From the NCBI GenBank assembly GCA_016714975.1, contig JADKBR010000023.1, positions 9,833 to 73,832 on the forward strand: DNA of 64,000 nt, in the 5' to 3' direction. The DNA comes from Candidatus Dechloromonas phosphorivorans. Its GTDB lineage: Bacteria; Pseudomonadota; Gammaproteobacteria; Burkholderiales; Rhodocyclaceae. A program made the translations under genes and the position numbers. Positions 10,075-20,522 of this stretch are shown piece by piece. The first letter of the stretch is position 1. Each line of letters begins with the position of its first letter. The notes under the pieces are model-generated. The model was given only the letters and a program-made list of their open reading frames with translations. It searched no databases and was not told where the DNA came from.

Positions 10075-10736
10075 GCGCCCGTGACCGCATTCTTGCCAAA
10101 TTGAAGGCAGCGCCGCTGCAAGCCAAGACCCTGCCTGACGTTGGCGGGTGGTACGCCAGCCACCGTCCGCATGAAAACACTGCCGAGAAGGTGGCCCGTT
10201 TTCGCCATTGCCTCGAATTCGCCCACGCTGAGGTGCATCCGGTTTCCCGCACGGGTTGGCTGAGCAAATTACAGGAAGTATTGGCAAGCAAAGGAATAAA
10301 CAAGCTGCTCGTCGCCCCCGGCACGCCGCACGGCCAGCGCGCCCTGGCCGAACTGCCGGCCCGGGACATCGCCTGCCCCGCCTACGACCAGCCAATCGAA
10401 AGCTGGAAGGAAACGATGTTCCGCGCCATCCCGGCCAGCCTGACTGCGGCCCGCGCCGCCATTGCCGAAACCGGCACGCTGATTCTCTGGCCGGACCAGC
10501 ATGAGCCGCGCCTGATGTCGCTGGTGCCGCCCGTCCATGTCGTGCTGCTCGACAGCGCCAACATCTACAACACCTTTTACGAAGCAAGCCAGCTTGAGGC
10601 CTGGAAGGACGGCCTGCCGACCAACGCCCTGCTGATTTCCGGCCCCTCGAAGACTGCCGATATCCAGGTCACCATGGCCTACGGCGCGCATGGCCCGAAG
10701 GAATTGATCGTGCTGTTGATGGGAGACGAACAATGA
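10071..10736 (+). CDS. lldG: L-lactate utilisation protein LldG (LutC), DUF162/LUD domain
   Basis: A 221-residue LUD-domain protein, third component of the L-lactate oxidation complex. The conserved core includes AAIAETGTLILWPDQHEPRL (about residues 122-141), VPPVHVVLL and the C-terminal GPSKTADI plus AHGPKELIVLLM, all diagnostic of LutC/YkgG. It overlaps lldE and lldF by ATGA at both ends, so translation is coupled. The gene order E-G-F is that described for Shewanella lldEGF. Confidence 0.93.
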   Translation: MSARDRILAKLKAAPLQAKTLPDVGGWYASHRPHENTAEKVARFRHCLEFAHAEVHPVSRTGWLSKLQEVLASKGINKLLVAPGTPHGQRALAELPARDIACPAYDQPIESWKETMFRAIPASLTAARAAIAETGTLILWPDQHEPRLMSLVPPVHVVLLDSANIYNTFYEASQLEAWKDGLPTNALLISGPSKTADIQVTMAYGAHGPKELIVLLMGDEQ

Positions 10737-12163
10737 ACGCCCAACCGATTCATTTCAAGCCTTCCCAAGGCTTCCGCGCCCGCTCCAAAGCGGTCGTCGA
10801 CAACCCCTTCCTGCGCCAGAGCTTCCGCGGCGCGATGGATTTCCTGATGACCAAGCGCGCCGGCCAGTTTGCCGATGCGGAGGAACTGGAAAGCCTGCGC
10901 ACGCTGGGCGAACAGATCCGCCAGTACAGCCTCGGCAAGCTGCCCGAACTGCTGGTGCAACTGGAAGAGAACCTGACACGCAACGGCATTCGGGTGCATT
11001 GGGCCGAAACACCGGATGAGGCCAACGAAATCATCCTCGGCATCTGCCGCCAGCACTCGGCCAAACTGATGGTCAAGGGCAAGTCGATGGTCAGTGAGGA
11101 AATCGAACTGAACCATGCCGCCGAAGCGGCCGGCATCGGTGCGCTGGAATCGGACATGGGCGAGTACATCGTTCAGCTCGCCGGCGAGAAGCCGTCGCAC
11201 ATAATCATGCCGGCCATCCACAAGACCAAGGAAGAGATTGCCAAACTCTTCCATGAGAAGGTGCCGGGCGTCGATTACACCGACAATGTAGACGAATTGA
11301 TCCAGATAGGCCGCAAAGTGCTGCGCGAGAAATTCCTTGTCGCCGACATCGGCCTCTCAGGTGTCAATTTCGCCATCGCCGAAACCGGCACGCTCTGTCT
11401 CGTCGAGAACGAAGGCAACGGCCGGATGAGCACCACCGCGCCGCCGGTCCATATCGCGATCACCGGCATCGAGAAGATCGTCGAGAAGCTCGAACACGTT
11501 CCGCCATTGCTCTCGCTGCTCACCCGATCGGCGACTGGCCAGAACATCTCGACCTACTTCAACATGATCTCCGGGCCGCGCAAGCCAAACGAGAAGGACG
11601 GCCCGCACGAAGTACACCTGGTTCTGCTCGACAACGGTCGCAGCCAGGCCTACGCCGACGAACAACTGCGCAAGACGCTGCAATGCATCCGCTGCGGCGC
11701 CTGCATGAACCACTGCCCGGTCTATACACGCATCGGCGGCCACGCCTACGGCACGACCTACCCCGGCCCGATCGGCAAGATCATCTCGCCGCACATGCTG
11801 GGACTGGAAGCGACGGCGACGATGGCCACCGCTTCGACGCTGTGTGGCGCCTGCGGCGAGGTCTGTCCAGTGAAGATCCCGATACCGGACCTGCTGGTAC
11901 GCCTGCGCGAAGAGTCGTTCAGCCCGCCCCACGCCAATCCGGCGATGCGCGGGCAAGGGGCTGGCTACAGCCGGCTGATGACCGCAGTCTGGCGCGGCTG
12001 GGCCGCGGTCTACCGCTCACCGTCGCTGTATCGGCTCGCGACCTGGCTGGGGAGCCGGTTTGGCTGGTTGATGCCGTCGAATCAAGGGCCATGGACATCG
12101 GTGCGGGTGCCTTTGAGGCCGGCGCCCAAGCGCTTGCGGGATCTGCTGAAGGACCGCGCCTGA
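10733..12163 (+). CDS. lldF: L-lactate utilisation Fe-S protein LldF (LutB)
   Basis: A 476-residue protein with an N-terminal LUD domain (KGKSMVSEEIELNHA, AETGTLCLVENEGNGRM) and a C-terminal ferredoxin-like pair of 4Fe-4S sites: CIRCGACMNHCPVY (about residues 319-332) and CGACGEVCPVKIP (about 371-383). A DUF3390-like tail follows. It is the electron-transfer subunit of the L-lactate oxidising complex. The first residues overlap lldG by ATGA, and a 100-bp gap without visible terminator separates it from pyc. Confidence 0.94.
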   Translation: MNAQPIHFKPSQGFRARSKAVVDNPFLRQSFRGAMDFLMTKRAGQFADAEELESLRTLGEQIRQYSLGKLPELLVQLEENLTRNGIRVHWAETPDEANEIILGICRQHSAKLMVKGKSMVSEEIELNHAAEAAGIGALESDMGEYIVQLAGEKPSHIIMPAIHKTKEEIAKLFHEKVPGVDYTDNVDELIQIGRKVLREKFLVADIGLSGVNFAIAETGTLCLVENEGNGRMSTTAPPVHIAITGIEKIVEKLEHVPPLLSLLTRSATGQNISTYFNMISGPRKPNEKDGPHEVHLVLLDNGRSQAYADEQLRKTLQCIRCGACMNHCPVYTRIGGHAYGTTYPGPIGKIISPHMLGLEATATMATASTLCGACGEVCPVKIPIPDLLVRLREESFSPPHANPAMRGQGAGYSRLMTAVWRGWAAVYRSPSLYRLATWLGSRFGWLMPSNQGPWTSVRVPLRPAPKRLRDLLKDRA

Positions 12164-12263
12164 TGCGTTTTCCTTCGCACACGACAGCGGGTTCCGTGCT
12201 TGCTGCGAAAAATGGTGGCAATTCGATTTACGCCGCCCAACCAAACAACATCGGAGCACCTTC

Positions 12264-15200
12264 GTGAAAACCATCCACCGAATCCTGATCGCCAACCGCA
12301 GCGAAATCGCCATCCGCGTCATGCGCGCAGCCAGCGAACTCGGAATCCGTACCGTAGCCATCTACTCCAATGAGGACAGGTTCGCCCTGCACCGCTTCAA
12401 GGCCGACGAAAGCTATCTGGTCGGCGACGGCAAGAAGCCGGTCGGCGCCTATCTCGATATTGCCGACATCATTCGCGTCGCCAAGTTGGCCAGGGTCGAC
12501 GCCATTCACCCGGGCTACGGATTTCTTGCCGAGAATCCGGACTTTGCCGATGCCTGCGCTGCAGCCGGCATCATCTTCATCGGCCCGCAATCGAGCGTCA
12601 TGCGCGAGCTGGGCAACAAGGTGGCGGCACGGGCGCTGGCCGAGCGCGTTCAGGTGCCGGTCGTTCCCGCCACCCAGGCCTTGCCCCGGGATAGCGACGA
12701 GTGTCTCGCCCTCGCTGCGGATATCGGCTACCCGCTGATGCTCAAGGCGAGCTGGGGCGGCGGCGGGCGCGGCATGCGGGCGATCAACCAGGCGGAAGAA
12801 CTCGCCCCGGCGATCGACCTGGCGCGGCGCGAAGCCGCATCGGCTTTCGGCAACGACGAGCTCTATCTGGAAAAAATGGTGGTTCGCGCCCGCCACGTAG
12901 AAGTTCAGGTCATGGGCGATCAGCACGGTCAACTGGTGCACCTGTTCGAGCGCGACTGTTCGGTCCAGCGCCGTAACCAGAAGGTGGTCGAACGCGCGCC
13001 TGCCCCCTTTCTGAGCGAAGCCCAACGCCAAAGCCTGTGCCAGTCCGCCCTCAAGCTGGCGCGCGGCGTCAATTACACCCATGCCGGCACCGTCGAGTTC
13101 CTGATGGACGTCGACTCCGGCGAGTTCTATTTCATCGAGGTCAATCCGCGCATCCAGGTCGAACACACGGTCACCGAGGAAGTCACCGGCCTCGACATCG
13201 TCAAGGCGCAGATCCGTATCAGCGAAGGCGCCCGCATCGGCGTCGACGACTACCTGCCGGCCCAGGACAGGATCCGGCTGTCGGGTCACGCCCTGCAATG
13301 CCGGGTGACCACCGAGGATCCGGAAAAGGCGTTCAGCCCCGACTATGGCAGGCTGACCGCCTACCGCAGCGCGTCGGGCGCCGGGATCCGCCTGGATGCT
13401 GGCACGGCCTATGCCGGCGCGATTATCACACCCTACTACGATTCCCTGCTGGTCAAGGTCACCGCCAAGGGGCACGACCCCGAGGAAGCGATCCGCCGGA
13501 TGGGCCGTGCCCTGAGCGAATTCCGCATTCGCGGTGTATCCAGCAACCTGGCCTTCCTGGAAAACGTCATTACCCATCCGTTGTTCAAGAGCGGCGAGTG
13601 CACTACCCGCTTCATCGACAACACACCCGAGTTGTTCACCTTCAGGCCCCGGCGTGACCGTGCCACGCGCCTGCTCAAGTTCGTCGGCAATGTGCTGGTC
13701 AACGGCAATCCGGAAATGAAGGGCCGCCACAAACCCGCCCTGCCGCTGCCGCAACCGCTGCTGCCGCGCATCGATCCGGCAGCAGCCTTGCCCAAAGGTA
13801 GCCGCGACCGCCTTCTTGAGCTCGGCCCGGAGAAATTCGCCCAGTGGATGCGTAGCGAGAAGCGCGTCCTGCTCACCGACACCACCATGCGCGACGCCCA
13901 CCAGTCGCTGTTCGCCACCCGCATGCGGACGACGGACATGATCGCCGTCGCGCCGCACTATGCCCATCTGCTACCCGATCTGCTCTCGCTCGAATGCTGG
14001 GGCGGCGCCACCTTCGACGTCGCCATGCGCTTCCTCAAGGAAGATCCGTGGGAGCGTCTGGGTAAACTGCGCGAAGCGGCGCCCAACGTGCTCCTCCAGA
14101 TGCTGCTGCGGGCTTCCAACGCGGTCGGCTACACCAACTACCCGGACAATGTGGTGCGCTATTTCGTCGCGCAGGCGGCGAAGAACGGCATGGACATCTT
14201 CCGGGTCTTCGATTCGCTGAACTGGGTCGACAACATGCGGGTCGCCATGGACGCGGTGATCGAATCGGGCGCCATCTGCGAGGCGGCGATCTGCTATACC
14301 GGCAACCTGCTCGATCCGGCTCGCCCGAAGTATGACCTCAAGTATTACGTCGCCATGGCCCGCCAACTGGAAAAAGCCGGCGCCCACATCATCGGCATCA
14401 AGGATATGGCCGGTGTCTGCCGCCCCGCGGCGGCCAGCATGTTGGTCAAGGCCATCCGCGAGGAAGTCGGCCTGCCTGTCCATTTTCATACCCACGACAC
14501 CAGCGGCGGCTCCGTCGCCTCGGTGCTGGCCGCCGTCGAAGCCGGTGTCGACGCGGTGGATGGAGCCATGGATTCGATGAGCGGGCTGACCTCGCAACCC
14601 AGCCTGGGTGCCATCGTCGCCGCGCTTGAACACGGTGAACGGGATTCCGGGCTGACTTGCGCCCGCATCGCCCCATTTGCCCGTTACTGGGAGGGCGTCC
14701 GCCAGTTCTACGCACCGTTCGAGGCCGACATCCGCTCTGGCACTTCCGATGTCTATCGCCACGAAATGCCCGGCGGGCAATACACCAATTTGCGCGAACA
14801 GGCCCGCGCGATGGGCCTGGATCATCGCTGGAACGAGGTCGCCCAGGCCTACGCTGACGCCAACGGGTTGTTCGGAGACATCGTCAAGGTCACCCCGTCG
14901 TCCAAGGTCGTGGGTGATCTGGCGCTGTTCATGGTCGCCAACGATCTCGGCCCCGCCGATGTGGAAAACCCGGAGCGCGAAATTTCCTTCCCGGAATCGG
15001 TGGTGTCGATGATGAAGGGCGAACTCGGGTATCCGGCGGACGGTTTCCCGCCGGCCTTGCAAGCCAGGATCCTGAGAGGCCAGGAACCGATTGTCGGCCG
15101 CGCCGCCGCCCATCTACCGGAGGCCGACCTGGAGGCGGAACGGGCCAGGGCGGAGAAGGCCATCGGCCGTCAGGTCAATGACAACGATCTGGCATCCTAT

Positions 15201-15707
15201 CTGATGTACCCCAAGGTATTCGCCGAATACGCCGAGCACCACCGCCAGTACGGCGACGTTTCGGCACTGCCGACGCCGGCCTTCTTCTACGGCATGAGCG
15301 AAAAGGACGAGATGGCGGTCGATATCGACAAGGGCAAGACCTTGATCGTGCGCCTGACCGGCCAGACCGACATCAAGGAAGACGGCGAGGTGCGGCTCTA
15401 CTTCGAATTGAACGGCCTGCCGCGCCCCATGCGCATCGCCCGCAGCGGACAGGAAGCGATCCGCAAGACCCATCCCAAGGCCGATAGCGGCAACCCGGAC
15501 CATATCGCCGCACCGATGCCGGGCGCCATCGCGACGGTTTCGGTCAAGCCGGGCCAGAAGGTCAGCCGGGGCAGCCCCCTGGTTTCCATCGAAGCGATGA
15601 AGATGGAAACGTCGATCACGGCCGAACGCAACGCCACTGTCGCCAGGGTGCTGGTCGCGCCGGGGGATCGCGTCGCCGCCAAGGATTTGCTGGTAGTTCT
15701 CGGATAA
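12264..15707 (+). CDS. pyc: Pyruvate carboxylase
   Basis: A complete 1147-residue biotin enzyme making oxaloacetate from pyruvate, bicarbonate and ATP. Order of domains: biotin carboxylase (about 1-450, with the ATP loop KASWGGGGRGMR and EVNPRIQVEHTVTEE), carboxyltransferase (about 530-800, with DTTMRDAHQSLFATR and the metal-site HFHTHDTSGG), PC allosteric/tetramerisation region (about 800-1040), and C-terminal biotinyl domain with EAMKMETS (biotinylated Lys about 1113). Placement inside a lactate operon suggests a role in replenishing C4 acids when lactate is the carbon source. It lies 15 bp before the D-lactate dehydrogenase gene. Confidence 0.97.
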   Translation: MKTIHRILIANRSEIAIRVMRAASELGIRTVAIYSNEDRFALHRFKADESYLVGDGKKPVGAYLDIADIIRVAKLARVDAIHPGYGFLAENPDFADACAAAGIIFIGPQSSVMRELGNKVAARALAERVQVPVVPATQALPRDSDECLALAADIGYPLMLKASWGGGGRGMRAINQAEELAPAIDLARREAASAFGNDELYLEKMVVRARHVEVQVMGDQHGQLVHLFERDCSVQRRNQKVVERAPAPFLSEAQRQSLCQSALKLARGVNYTHAGTVEFLMDVDSGEFYFIEVNPRIQVEHTVTEEVTGLDIVKAQIRISEGARIGVDDYLPAQDRIRLSGHALQCRVTTEDPEKAFSPDYGRLTAYRSASGAGIRLDAGTAYAGAIITPYYDSLLVKVTAKGHDPEEAIRRMGRALSEFRIRGVSSNLAFLENVITHPLFKSGECTTRFIDNTPELFTFRPRRDRATRLLKFVGNVLVNGNPEMKGRHKPALPLPQPLLPRIDPAAALPKGSRDRLLELGPEKFAQWMRSEKRVLLTDTTMRDAHQSLFATRMRTTDMIAVAPHYAHLLPDLLSLECWGGATFDVAMRFLKEDPWERLGKLREAAPNVLLQMLLRASNAVGYTNYPDNVVRYFVAQAAKNGMDIFRVFDSLNWVDNMRVAMDAVIESGAICEAAICYTGNLLDPARPKYDLKYYVAMARQLEKAGAHIIGIKDMAGVCRPAAASMLVKAIREEVGLPVHFHTHDTSGGSVASVLAAVEAGVDAVDGAMDSMSGLTSQPSLGAIVAALEHGERDSGLTCARIAPFARYWEGVRQFYAPFEADIRSGTSDVYRHEMPGGQYTNLREQARAMGLDHRWNEVAQAYADANGLFGDIVKVTPSSKVVGDLALFMVANDLGPADVENPEREISFPESVVSMMKGELGYPADGFPPALQARILRGQEPIVGRAAAHLPEADLEAERARAEKAIGRQVNDNDLASYLMYPKVFAEYAEHHRQYGDVSALPTPAFFYGMSEKDEMAVDIDKGKTLIVRLTGQTDIKEDGEVRLYFELNGLPRPMRIARSGQEAIRKTHPKADSGNPDHIAAPMPGAIATVSVKPGQKVSRGSPLVSIEAMKMETSITAERNATVARVLVAPGDRVAAKDLLVVLG

Positions 15708-15722
15708 GGGAGTAACGAAACC

Positions 15723-18494
15723 ATGAGTCAACTCATCCGCACCTTGCGTCAAAAATTGCCCGCAACCCAGGTCATCACCGATGACCTGCGCCGTCTCGCC
15801 TACGGTACCGATGCCAGTTTCTACCGCCTGGTCCCTCAGGTCATCGCCGTCATCGAATCGGAAAATGACCTCAAATCGGTGTTGACCGCAGCAAGGCAAA
15901 ACAATACCCCCGTCACCTTCCGGGCGGCGGGAACCAGCCTTTCCGGTCAGGCGATCAGCGACGGCGTGCTGGCCCTCATCGGCGAGAGCTTTTCCACCTG
16001 CGAAATCAGCGCCGACGCTAGCAAGGTCAGTGTCGGCTGCGGCATGATCGGTGGTGAAGTCAATCGCCGTCTTGCGCCGCATGGCCGGAAGATCGGCCCC
16101 GACCCCGCGTCGATCAACGCCTGCAAGATTGGCGGCATCGCCGCCAACAACGCGTCCGGCATGTGCTGCGGCACGGCCCAGAACAGCTACCGGACGCTGG
16201 CCGGCCTGCGCGTCGTGCTGGCCGACGGCACCCTGCTCGACAGCGAAGATCCGGCCAGCATTGCGACTTTCAAACAAAGCCACGGTGCGCTGCTCGGCGA
16301 ACTCGACCGCCTCGGCCGCGACACGCGGAACAATCCGAAACTCGCCGAGCGCATTCGCCACAAGTTCAAGATCAAGAACACTACCGGCTACAGTCTGAAC
16401 GCGCTGGTCGATTACGAAGACCCGCTCGACATCCTGGCGCACCTGATGATCGGCTCGGAAGGCACACTCGGCTTCATCTCGCGCATCACCTATCATACCG
16501 TCGTCGAAGACCCGTTCAAGGCCAGCGCGCTGGTTTTCTTTCCGGACATCCGCAGCGCCTGCGAAGCGGTCATCCGCTTGAAGCCGCAGCCGGTTTCAGC
16601 GGTAGAACTGCTCGACCGCCCGGCGCTGCGCTCGGTGCAGGACAAACCTGGCCTGCCGCCGATGATCATGACGCTAGGGGCAGACGCTGCCGCGCTTCTC
16701 ATCGAAGTGCGCTCGGCCACGGTCGACGGATTGAACGGGCACATTTCCGCCGTCCACGCGGCAATGGCCGGCATCGTTACCGTCGAGCCGTTGCAGTTCT
16801 CGACCGACCCGGCGACCTGCGAGATGTACTGGAAGGTGCGCAAGGGTACCTTCCCGTCGGTCGGCGCCATGCGCCGGACCGGCACGACGGTGATCATCGA
16901 GGATGTTGCCTTTCCGATCGCCGCGCTGGCCGATGCCACGCTGGACCTGCAGACCCTGCTCCGCCAGCACGGTTACCATGAGGCGATCATTTTCGGCCAT
17001 GCGCTGGAAGGCAACCTGCATTTTGTGTTTACGCAGGATTTCGGGGATCAGGCCGAGATCGACCGCTACGCCCGTTTCATGGACGACGTCTGCGATCTGG
17101 TGGTGACGAAGTACGATGGTTCGCTCAAGGCCGAACACGGCACCGGCCGCAACATGGCGCCGTTCGTCGAAATGGAATGGGGCAAGGAAGCGGCTGACCT
17201 GATGCGCACGATCAAGCGCCTGTTCGACCCCGATACCCTGCTCAACCCCGGCGTCATCCTCAACGACAACCCCACCGCCCACCTCGAGAACCTCAAGCCG
17301 ATGCCGGCCGCCGAGGACATCGTCGACCGCTGCATCGAGTGCGGCTTCTGCGAACCTCTGTGCCCTTCGCACCGGCTGACGCTCTCGCCGCGCCAGCGCA
17401 TCGTCAGCGTCCGCGAACTGTCCCGGCGCGCCGCCAGTGGCGAGCCGGCCGGCAGTATCGGCGAGGATTACGCCTACATGGGCCTCGACACCTGCGCCGG
17501 CTGCGGCCTTTGCTCAACGGCCTGCCCAGTCGGCATCGACACTGGTGACCTGACCCGCCGCCTGCGCGCGCGCAAAATCGGTAGCGGCGGCAAACGGGTT
17601 GGTGAATGGACAGCCAACAACTTCGGCACCGTGGCCAAGGCATCGCGCCTCGGCCTGAGCGCCGGCCATCTGGCTTCCGGCATCCTCGGCGACAACTTCC
17701 TGGCGCGAATATCCGCCGGCGCGTGGAAGAAGAACATGCCGCACGCCGGCAAGGGCCCCGCCGCGCGCACTACCGATGGCGACCCGGTCGTCTATTTCCC
17801 GGCCTGCGGCGGCCGCATCTTCGGGCCGAGCGACGCCGGCGAACCCCAGCTTGGCGACGTGATCATGACCTTGCTCACCCGTGCAGGTTACGCGCCACGG
17901 CTGCCCAAAGGCTTCGACCAGATGTGCTGCGGCCAGATGTTGGCCAGCAAGGGCCTGCCCGACGAGGCCGACAGCATGTCCGGGGCGTTGGAAGCGGCGC
18001 TGACGGAAGCTTCGGAAGGTGGTCGCTACCCGGTGATCATGGACGCCAGTGCCTGTTCTGGCCGCATGCAGAAGTATCTGGCTGGCCGCCTCAGGCTCTA
18101 CGACTTCCATGAATTTGCCGCCGATGCCCTGCTGCCGCGCCTGATGGTCACCAAACAGGCCGGACCGGTGGCCCTGCACGTCAATTGCAGCGTCCGCAGG
18201 ACCGGCTCGGATGCCAAACTGAAGACAGTTCTGGCCGCCTGCGTCGACCAGATCATCGAACCTGCTGGCGTCACCTGCTGCGGCTTTGCCGGCGATCGCG
18301 GCTTTGTCGTGCCGGAACTCAACCGGCATGCCCTGCGCAACATCCACGACGAACTGCCGGCCAATTGCGCCTGCGGTGTGTCGACCAACCGCACCTGCGA
18401 GATCGGCCTTACGGCGGAAACCGGGCGCACTTTTCGATCGATTGCCTACCTGCTCGAGGAATGCAGTCGCAAGGAGAACGCCATGACCTGTTAG
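15723..18494 (+). CDS. FAD/Fe-S D-lactate dehydrogenase (Dld-II type)
   Basis: A 923-residue oxidoreductase. Residues about 35-260 form a PCMH-type FAD domain (TFRAAGTSLSGQAISDGV, GGIAANNASGMCCG), followed by the FAD-oxidase C-terminal domain (to about 515, ending LKAEHGTGRNMAPFVEMEWG). Next come two 4Fe-4S sites (CIECGFCEPLCPSHR about 538; CAGCGLCSTACPVGID about 592) and a CCG domain (CCGQML, CCGFAGDRG). This architecture is that of Shewanella Dld-II, which oxidises D-lactate to pyruvate with electrons going to the respiratory chain. Glycolate or 2-hydroxyglutarate dehydrogenases are related, so substrate rests on the lactate context. It follows pyc by 15 bp. Confidence 0.9.
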   Translation: MSQLIRTLRQKLPATQVITDDLRRLAYGTDASFYRLVPQVIAVIESENDLKSVLTAARQNNTPVTFRAAGTSLSGQAISDGVLALIGESFSTCEISADASKVSVGCGMIGGEVNRRLAPHGRKIGPDPASINACKIGGIAANNASGMCCGTAQNSYRTLAGLRVVLADGTLLDSEDPASIATFKQSHGALLGELDRLGRDTRNNPKLAERIRHKFKIKNTTGYSLNALVDYEDPLDILAHLMIGSEGTLGFISRITYHTVVEDPFKASALVFFPDIRSACEAVIRLKPQPVSAVELLDRPALRSVQDKPGLPPMIMTLGADAAALLIEVRSATVDGLNGHISAVHAAMAGIVTVEPLQFSTDPATCEMYWKVRKGTFPSVGAMRRTGTTVIIEDVAFPIAALADATLDLQTLLRQHGYHEAIIFGHALEGNLHFVFTQDFGDQAEIDRYARFMDDVCDLVVTKYDGSLKAEHGTGRNMAPFVEMEWGKEAADLMRTIKRLFDPDTLLNPGVILNDNPTAHLENLKPMPAAEDIVDRCIECGFCEPLCPSHRLTLSPRQRIVSVRELSRRAASGEPAGSIGEDYAYMGLDTCAGCGLCSTACPVGIDTGDLTRRLRARKIGSGGKRVGEWTANNFGTVAKASRLGLSAGHLASGILGDNFLARISAGAWKKNMPHAGKGPAARTTDGDPVVYFPACGGRIFGPSDAGEPQLGDVIMTLLTRAGYAPRLPKGFDQMCCGQMLASKGLPDEADSMSGALEAALTEASEGGRYPVIMDASACSGRMQKYLAGRLRLYDFHEFAADALLPRLMVTKQAGPVALHVNCSVRRTGSDAKLKTVLAACVDQIIEPAGVTCCGFAGDRGFVVPELNRHALRNIHDELPANCACGVSTNRTCEIGLTAETGRTFRSIAYLLEECSRKENAMTC

Positions 18495-18575
18495 AGGGGT
18501 GAGAGACTGGGTGGCAGGGGTGGTTAATCTGATATCGGGCAAATGAACTCTGCCCGCAAGACAAGGAGCAAGAAG

Positions 18576-20399
18576 ATGACATGGCAAATGAATGTTGATC
18601 CACTGGGAAATATAGGGTTGTCCGCGCTGGTCGCAGCAATACCGATCCTCTTTCTTTTCTGGGCGCTTGCCATCAAGCGAATGAAAGGCCATTTTGCAGC
18701 AATGGGCGGCACCGGACTCGCTGTTCTCATCGCAGTCCTTGTCTTTAAGATGCCGGTGGATCTGGCCGCGCTGGCCACTTTGTACGGTGGCGCCTTCGGC
18801 CTGTTTCCGGTGTGCTGGATCGTCATCACGGCACTCTTCATTTACAACATGTCGGTCAAGACAGGGCAATTCGAAGTCATCAAGAATTCGCTGGCTTCGA
18901 TTTCCGATGACCGCCGTTTGCAGGCACTGCTGATCGCGTTTTCCTTCGGCGCATTCATCGAAGGAGCGGCCGGCTTCGGCACTCCGGTTGCGATTACGGC
19001 GGCCATGCTGGCGGGCCTGGGCTTCAACCCGCTCTATGCTGCGGGTATCTGTCTGCTGGCCAATACGGCACCGGTGGCCTGGGGCGCCATCGGCATTCCC
19101 ATCGTGGTGGGCGGGCAAGTCTCCGGCATTCCTGACTTCGCCCTCAGCCAGATGGTCGGCCGGACGCTGCCGATTGTCAGCATTTTCATCCCGCTCTATC
19201 TGGTCGTCCTCATGGCAGGCTGGAAAAAAGGTCTGGAAGTATGGCCGGCCTGCCTGGTCAGCGGCGGCTCCTTCGCCATCGCCCAGTTCTTTTCTGCCAA
19301 TTCGCCACTAACCGCACCACTGCTGCCCGACCTCGTTGCCTCGATTACATCGATCATCTGCACGGTTGCCTTCCTCAAGATCTGGCATCCGAAAGAAAGC
19401 TGGCATTTCCCGGACGAACCCAAGAGCGAGGGAAAGGCAGCACTGAGGTTCACCGGCGGTCAGATTTTCCGGGCCTGGGCACCGTTCATCATCCTTTCCC
19501 TGTTCGTCTGCGCCTGGGGAATCAAGCCGGTCAATCAGGCGCTCAACCAGATGACCAAACTGGTGTTCGACTACGCCATCCCGATTGGCGGCCTCGACAA
19601 GATGGTCATCGACCAGGCCGGCAAAGCCAAGCCTGCAGTCTATAACTTCAATGTCCTGAGCGCCGCCGGCACTGCAATTCTCTTTGCCTGGATGTTCTCT
19701 GTCGTCGTCATGGGTGCCACCGTGAAGACGGCGATTGGCGTCGCCGGTGATACCCTGAAGACGCTCAAGTGGCCCATCGTGACCATTGCCACCATCCTCG
19801 GCTTCGCCTACATCATGAACTTCTCCGGCATGGCGATCGCCCTGGGCTACGCTGTGGCGACAACGGGTGTCGCCTTCCCCTTCTTTGCCGCCATTCTCGG
19901 CTGGCTGGGCGTGTTCATGACCGGTTCCGACACCTCGACCAACGCATTGTTCGGCAAGTTGCAGGCGGTGACTGCCGAGAAACTCGGTATCGACCCGGTG
20001 ATCGCGCTGTCGGCCAATACCAGCGGCGGCGTTTGCGGCAAGATGATCTCTCCGCAGTCCATTTCCGTGGCCACCGGTGCCACAGGCATGGTCGGTCGCG
20101 AATCGGAAATCTTCCGGTTCACCTTCAAGCACTCGATCTTCCTGGCCGTCATCGTCGGTATCCTTCACCTCCTGTGGGCTTATGTCTTCCCCGGAGTCGT
20201 ACCGAGTTACGTCAAGCCCGTCGCTGCCGCAGCTGCTGCAGTGTCCGGCGCCGCCGCGCAGATCGTGGTCAATCCGGACGGTTTGATGTGGTTGGGAATC
20301 TTCGTCGGCATCATCGCTTTCGTTACTTTCCTGTCTCGTGTGCTGGGTGCCAATCTCCTTGCTCCTGCTGAAGGAAAGGATGAAGTTCATTTCCATTGA
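18576..20399 (+). CDS. lldP: L-lactate permease family transporter (LldP/LctP)
   Basis: An approximately 607-residue inner-membrane protein with about 13 hydrophobic segments. Family marks include SFGAFIEGAAGFGTPVAI (about residues 110-127), GSDTSTNALFGKLQ and SPQSISVATGATG near the C-terminal third. It would import lactate (and possibly glycolate) with protons. I chose ATG 18576 (MTWQMNVDPLG) because AAGGAGCAAGAAG precedes it; the frame opens 33 bp earlier without a better site. It lies 81 bp after the D-lactate dehydrogenase. Confidence 0.94.
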   Translation: MTWQMNVDPLGNIGLSALVAAIPILFLFWALAIKRMKGHFAAMGGTGLAVLIAVLVFKMPVDLAALATLYGGAFGLFPVCWIVITALFIYNMSVKTGQFEVIKNSLASISDDRRLQALLIAFSFGAFIEGAAGFGTPVAITAAMLAGLGFNPLYAAGICLLANTAPVAWGAIGIPIVVGGQVSGIPDFALSQMVGRTLPIVSIFIPLYLVVLMAGWKKGLEVWPACLVSGGSFAIAQFFSANSPLTAPLLPDLVASITSIICTVAFLKIWHPKESWHFPDEPKSEGKAALRFTGGQIFRAWAPFIILSLFVCAWGIKPVNQALNQMTKLVFDYAIPIGGLDKMVIDQAGKAKPAVYNFNVLSAAGTAILFAWMFSVVVMGATVKTAIGVAGDTLKTLKWPIVTIATILGFAYIMNFSGMAIALGYAVATTGVAFPFFAAILGWLGVFMTGSDTSTNALFGKLQAVTAEKLGIDPVIALSANTSGGVCGKMISPQSISVATGATGMVGRESEIFRFTFKHSIFLAVIVGILHLLWAYVFPGVVPSYVKPVAAAAAAVSGAAAQIVVNPDGLMWLGIFVGIIAFVTFLSRVLGANLLAPAEGKDEVHFH

Positions 20400-20434
20400 G
20401 CGTCTGGTTGTTGGTTCGAATTCGCAGTGCCATA

Positions 20435-20459
20435 CCGGGGGGGCCGTGCCCCCCCCCGC
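20435..20459. terminator. Extremely GC-rich hairpin after lldP
   Basis: CGGGGGGGC-CGT-GCCCCCCCCCG can fold into a very stable stem of at least 8 G-C pairs. There is no U-tract, so it may be a transcript-stabilising or factor-assisted termination structure rather than a classical terminator. It separates lldP from ppsR. Confidence 0.4.
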
Positions 20460-20522
20460 GGCATTTGTCCGTCGATCAACGGCATCGCCTCAGGATGACG
20501 CAACAGCGGGTAAAATTGCCGG

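Noticed and set aside
12228..13967. 579-codon minus-strand frame opposite pyruvate carboxylase
   Set aside because: Antisense to the biotin carboxylase and carboxyltransferase domains; composition typical of a complementary-frame artefact.
16674..19118. Minus-strand open frames opposite the D-lactate dehydrogenase and permease
   Set aside because: Antisense to well-defined domains with no independent evidence.
20400..20522. Possible leader peptide or attenuator before ppsR
   Set aside because: The GC hairpin is clear but no ORF, U-tract or alternative pairing supports attenuation.
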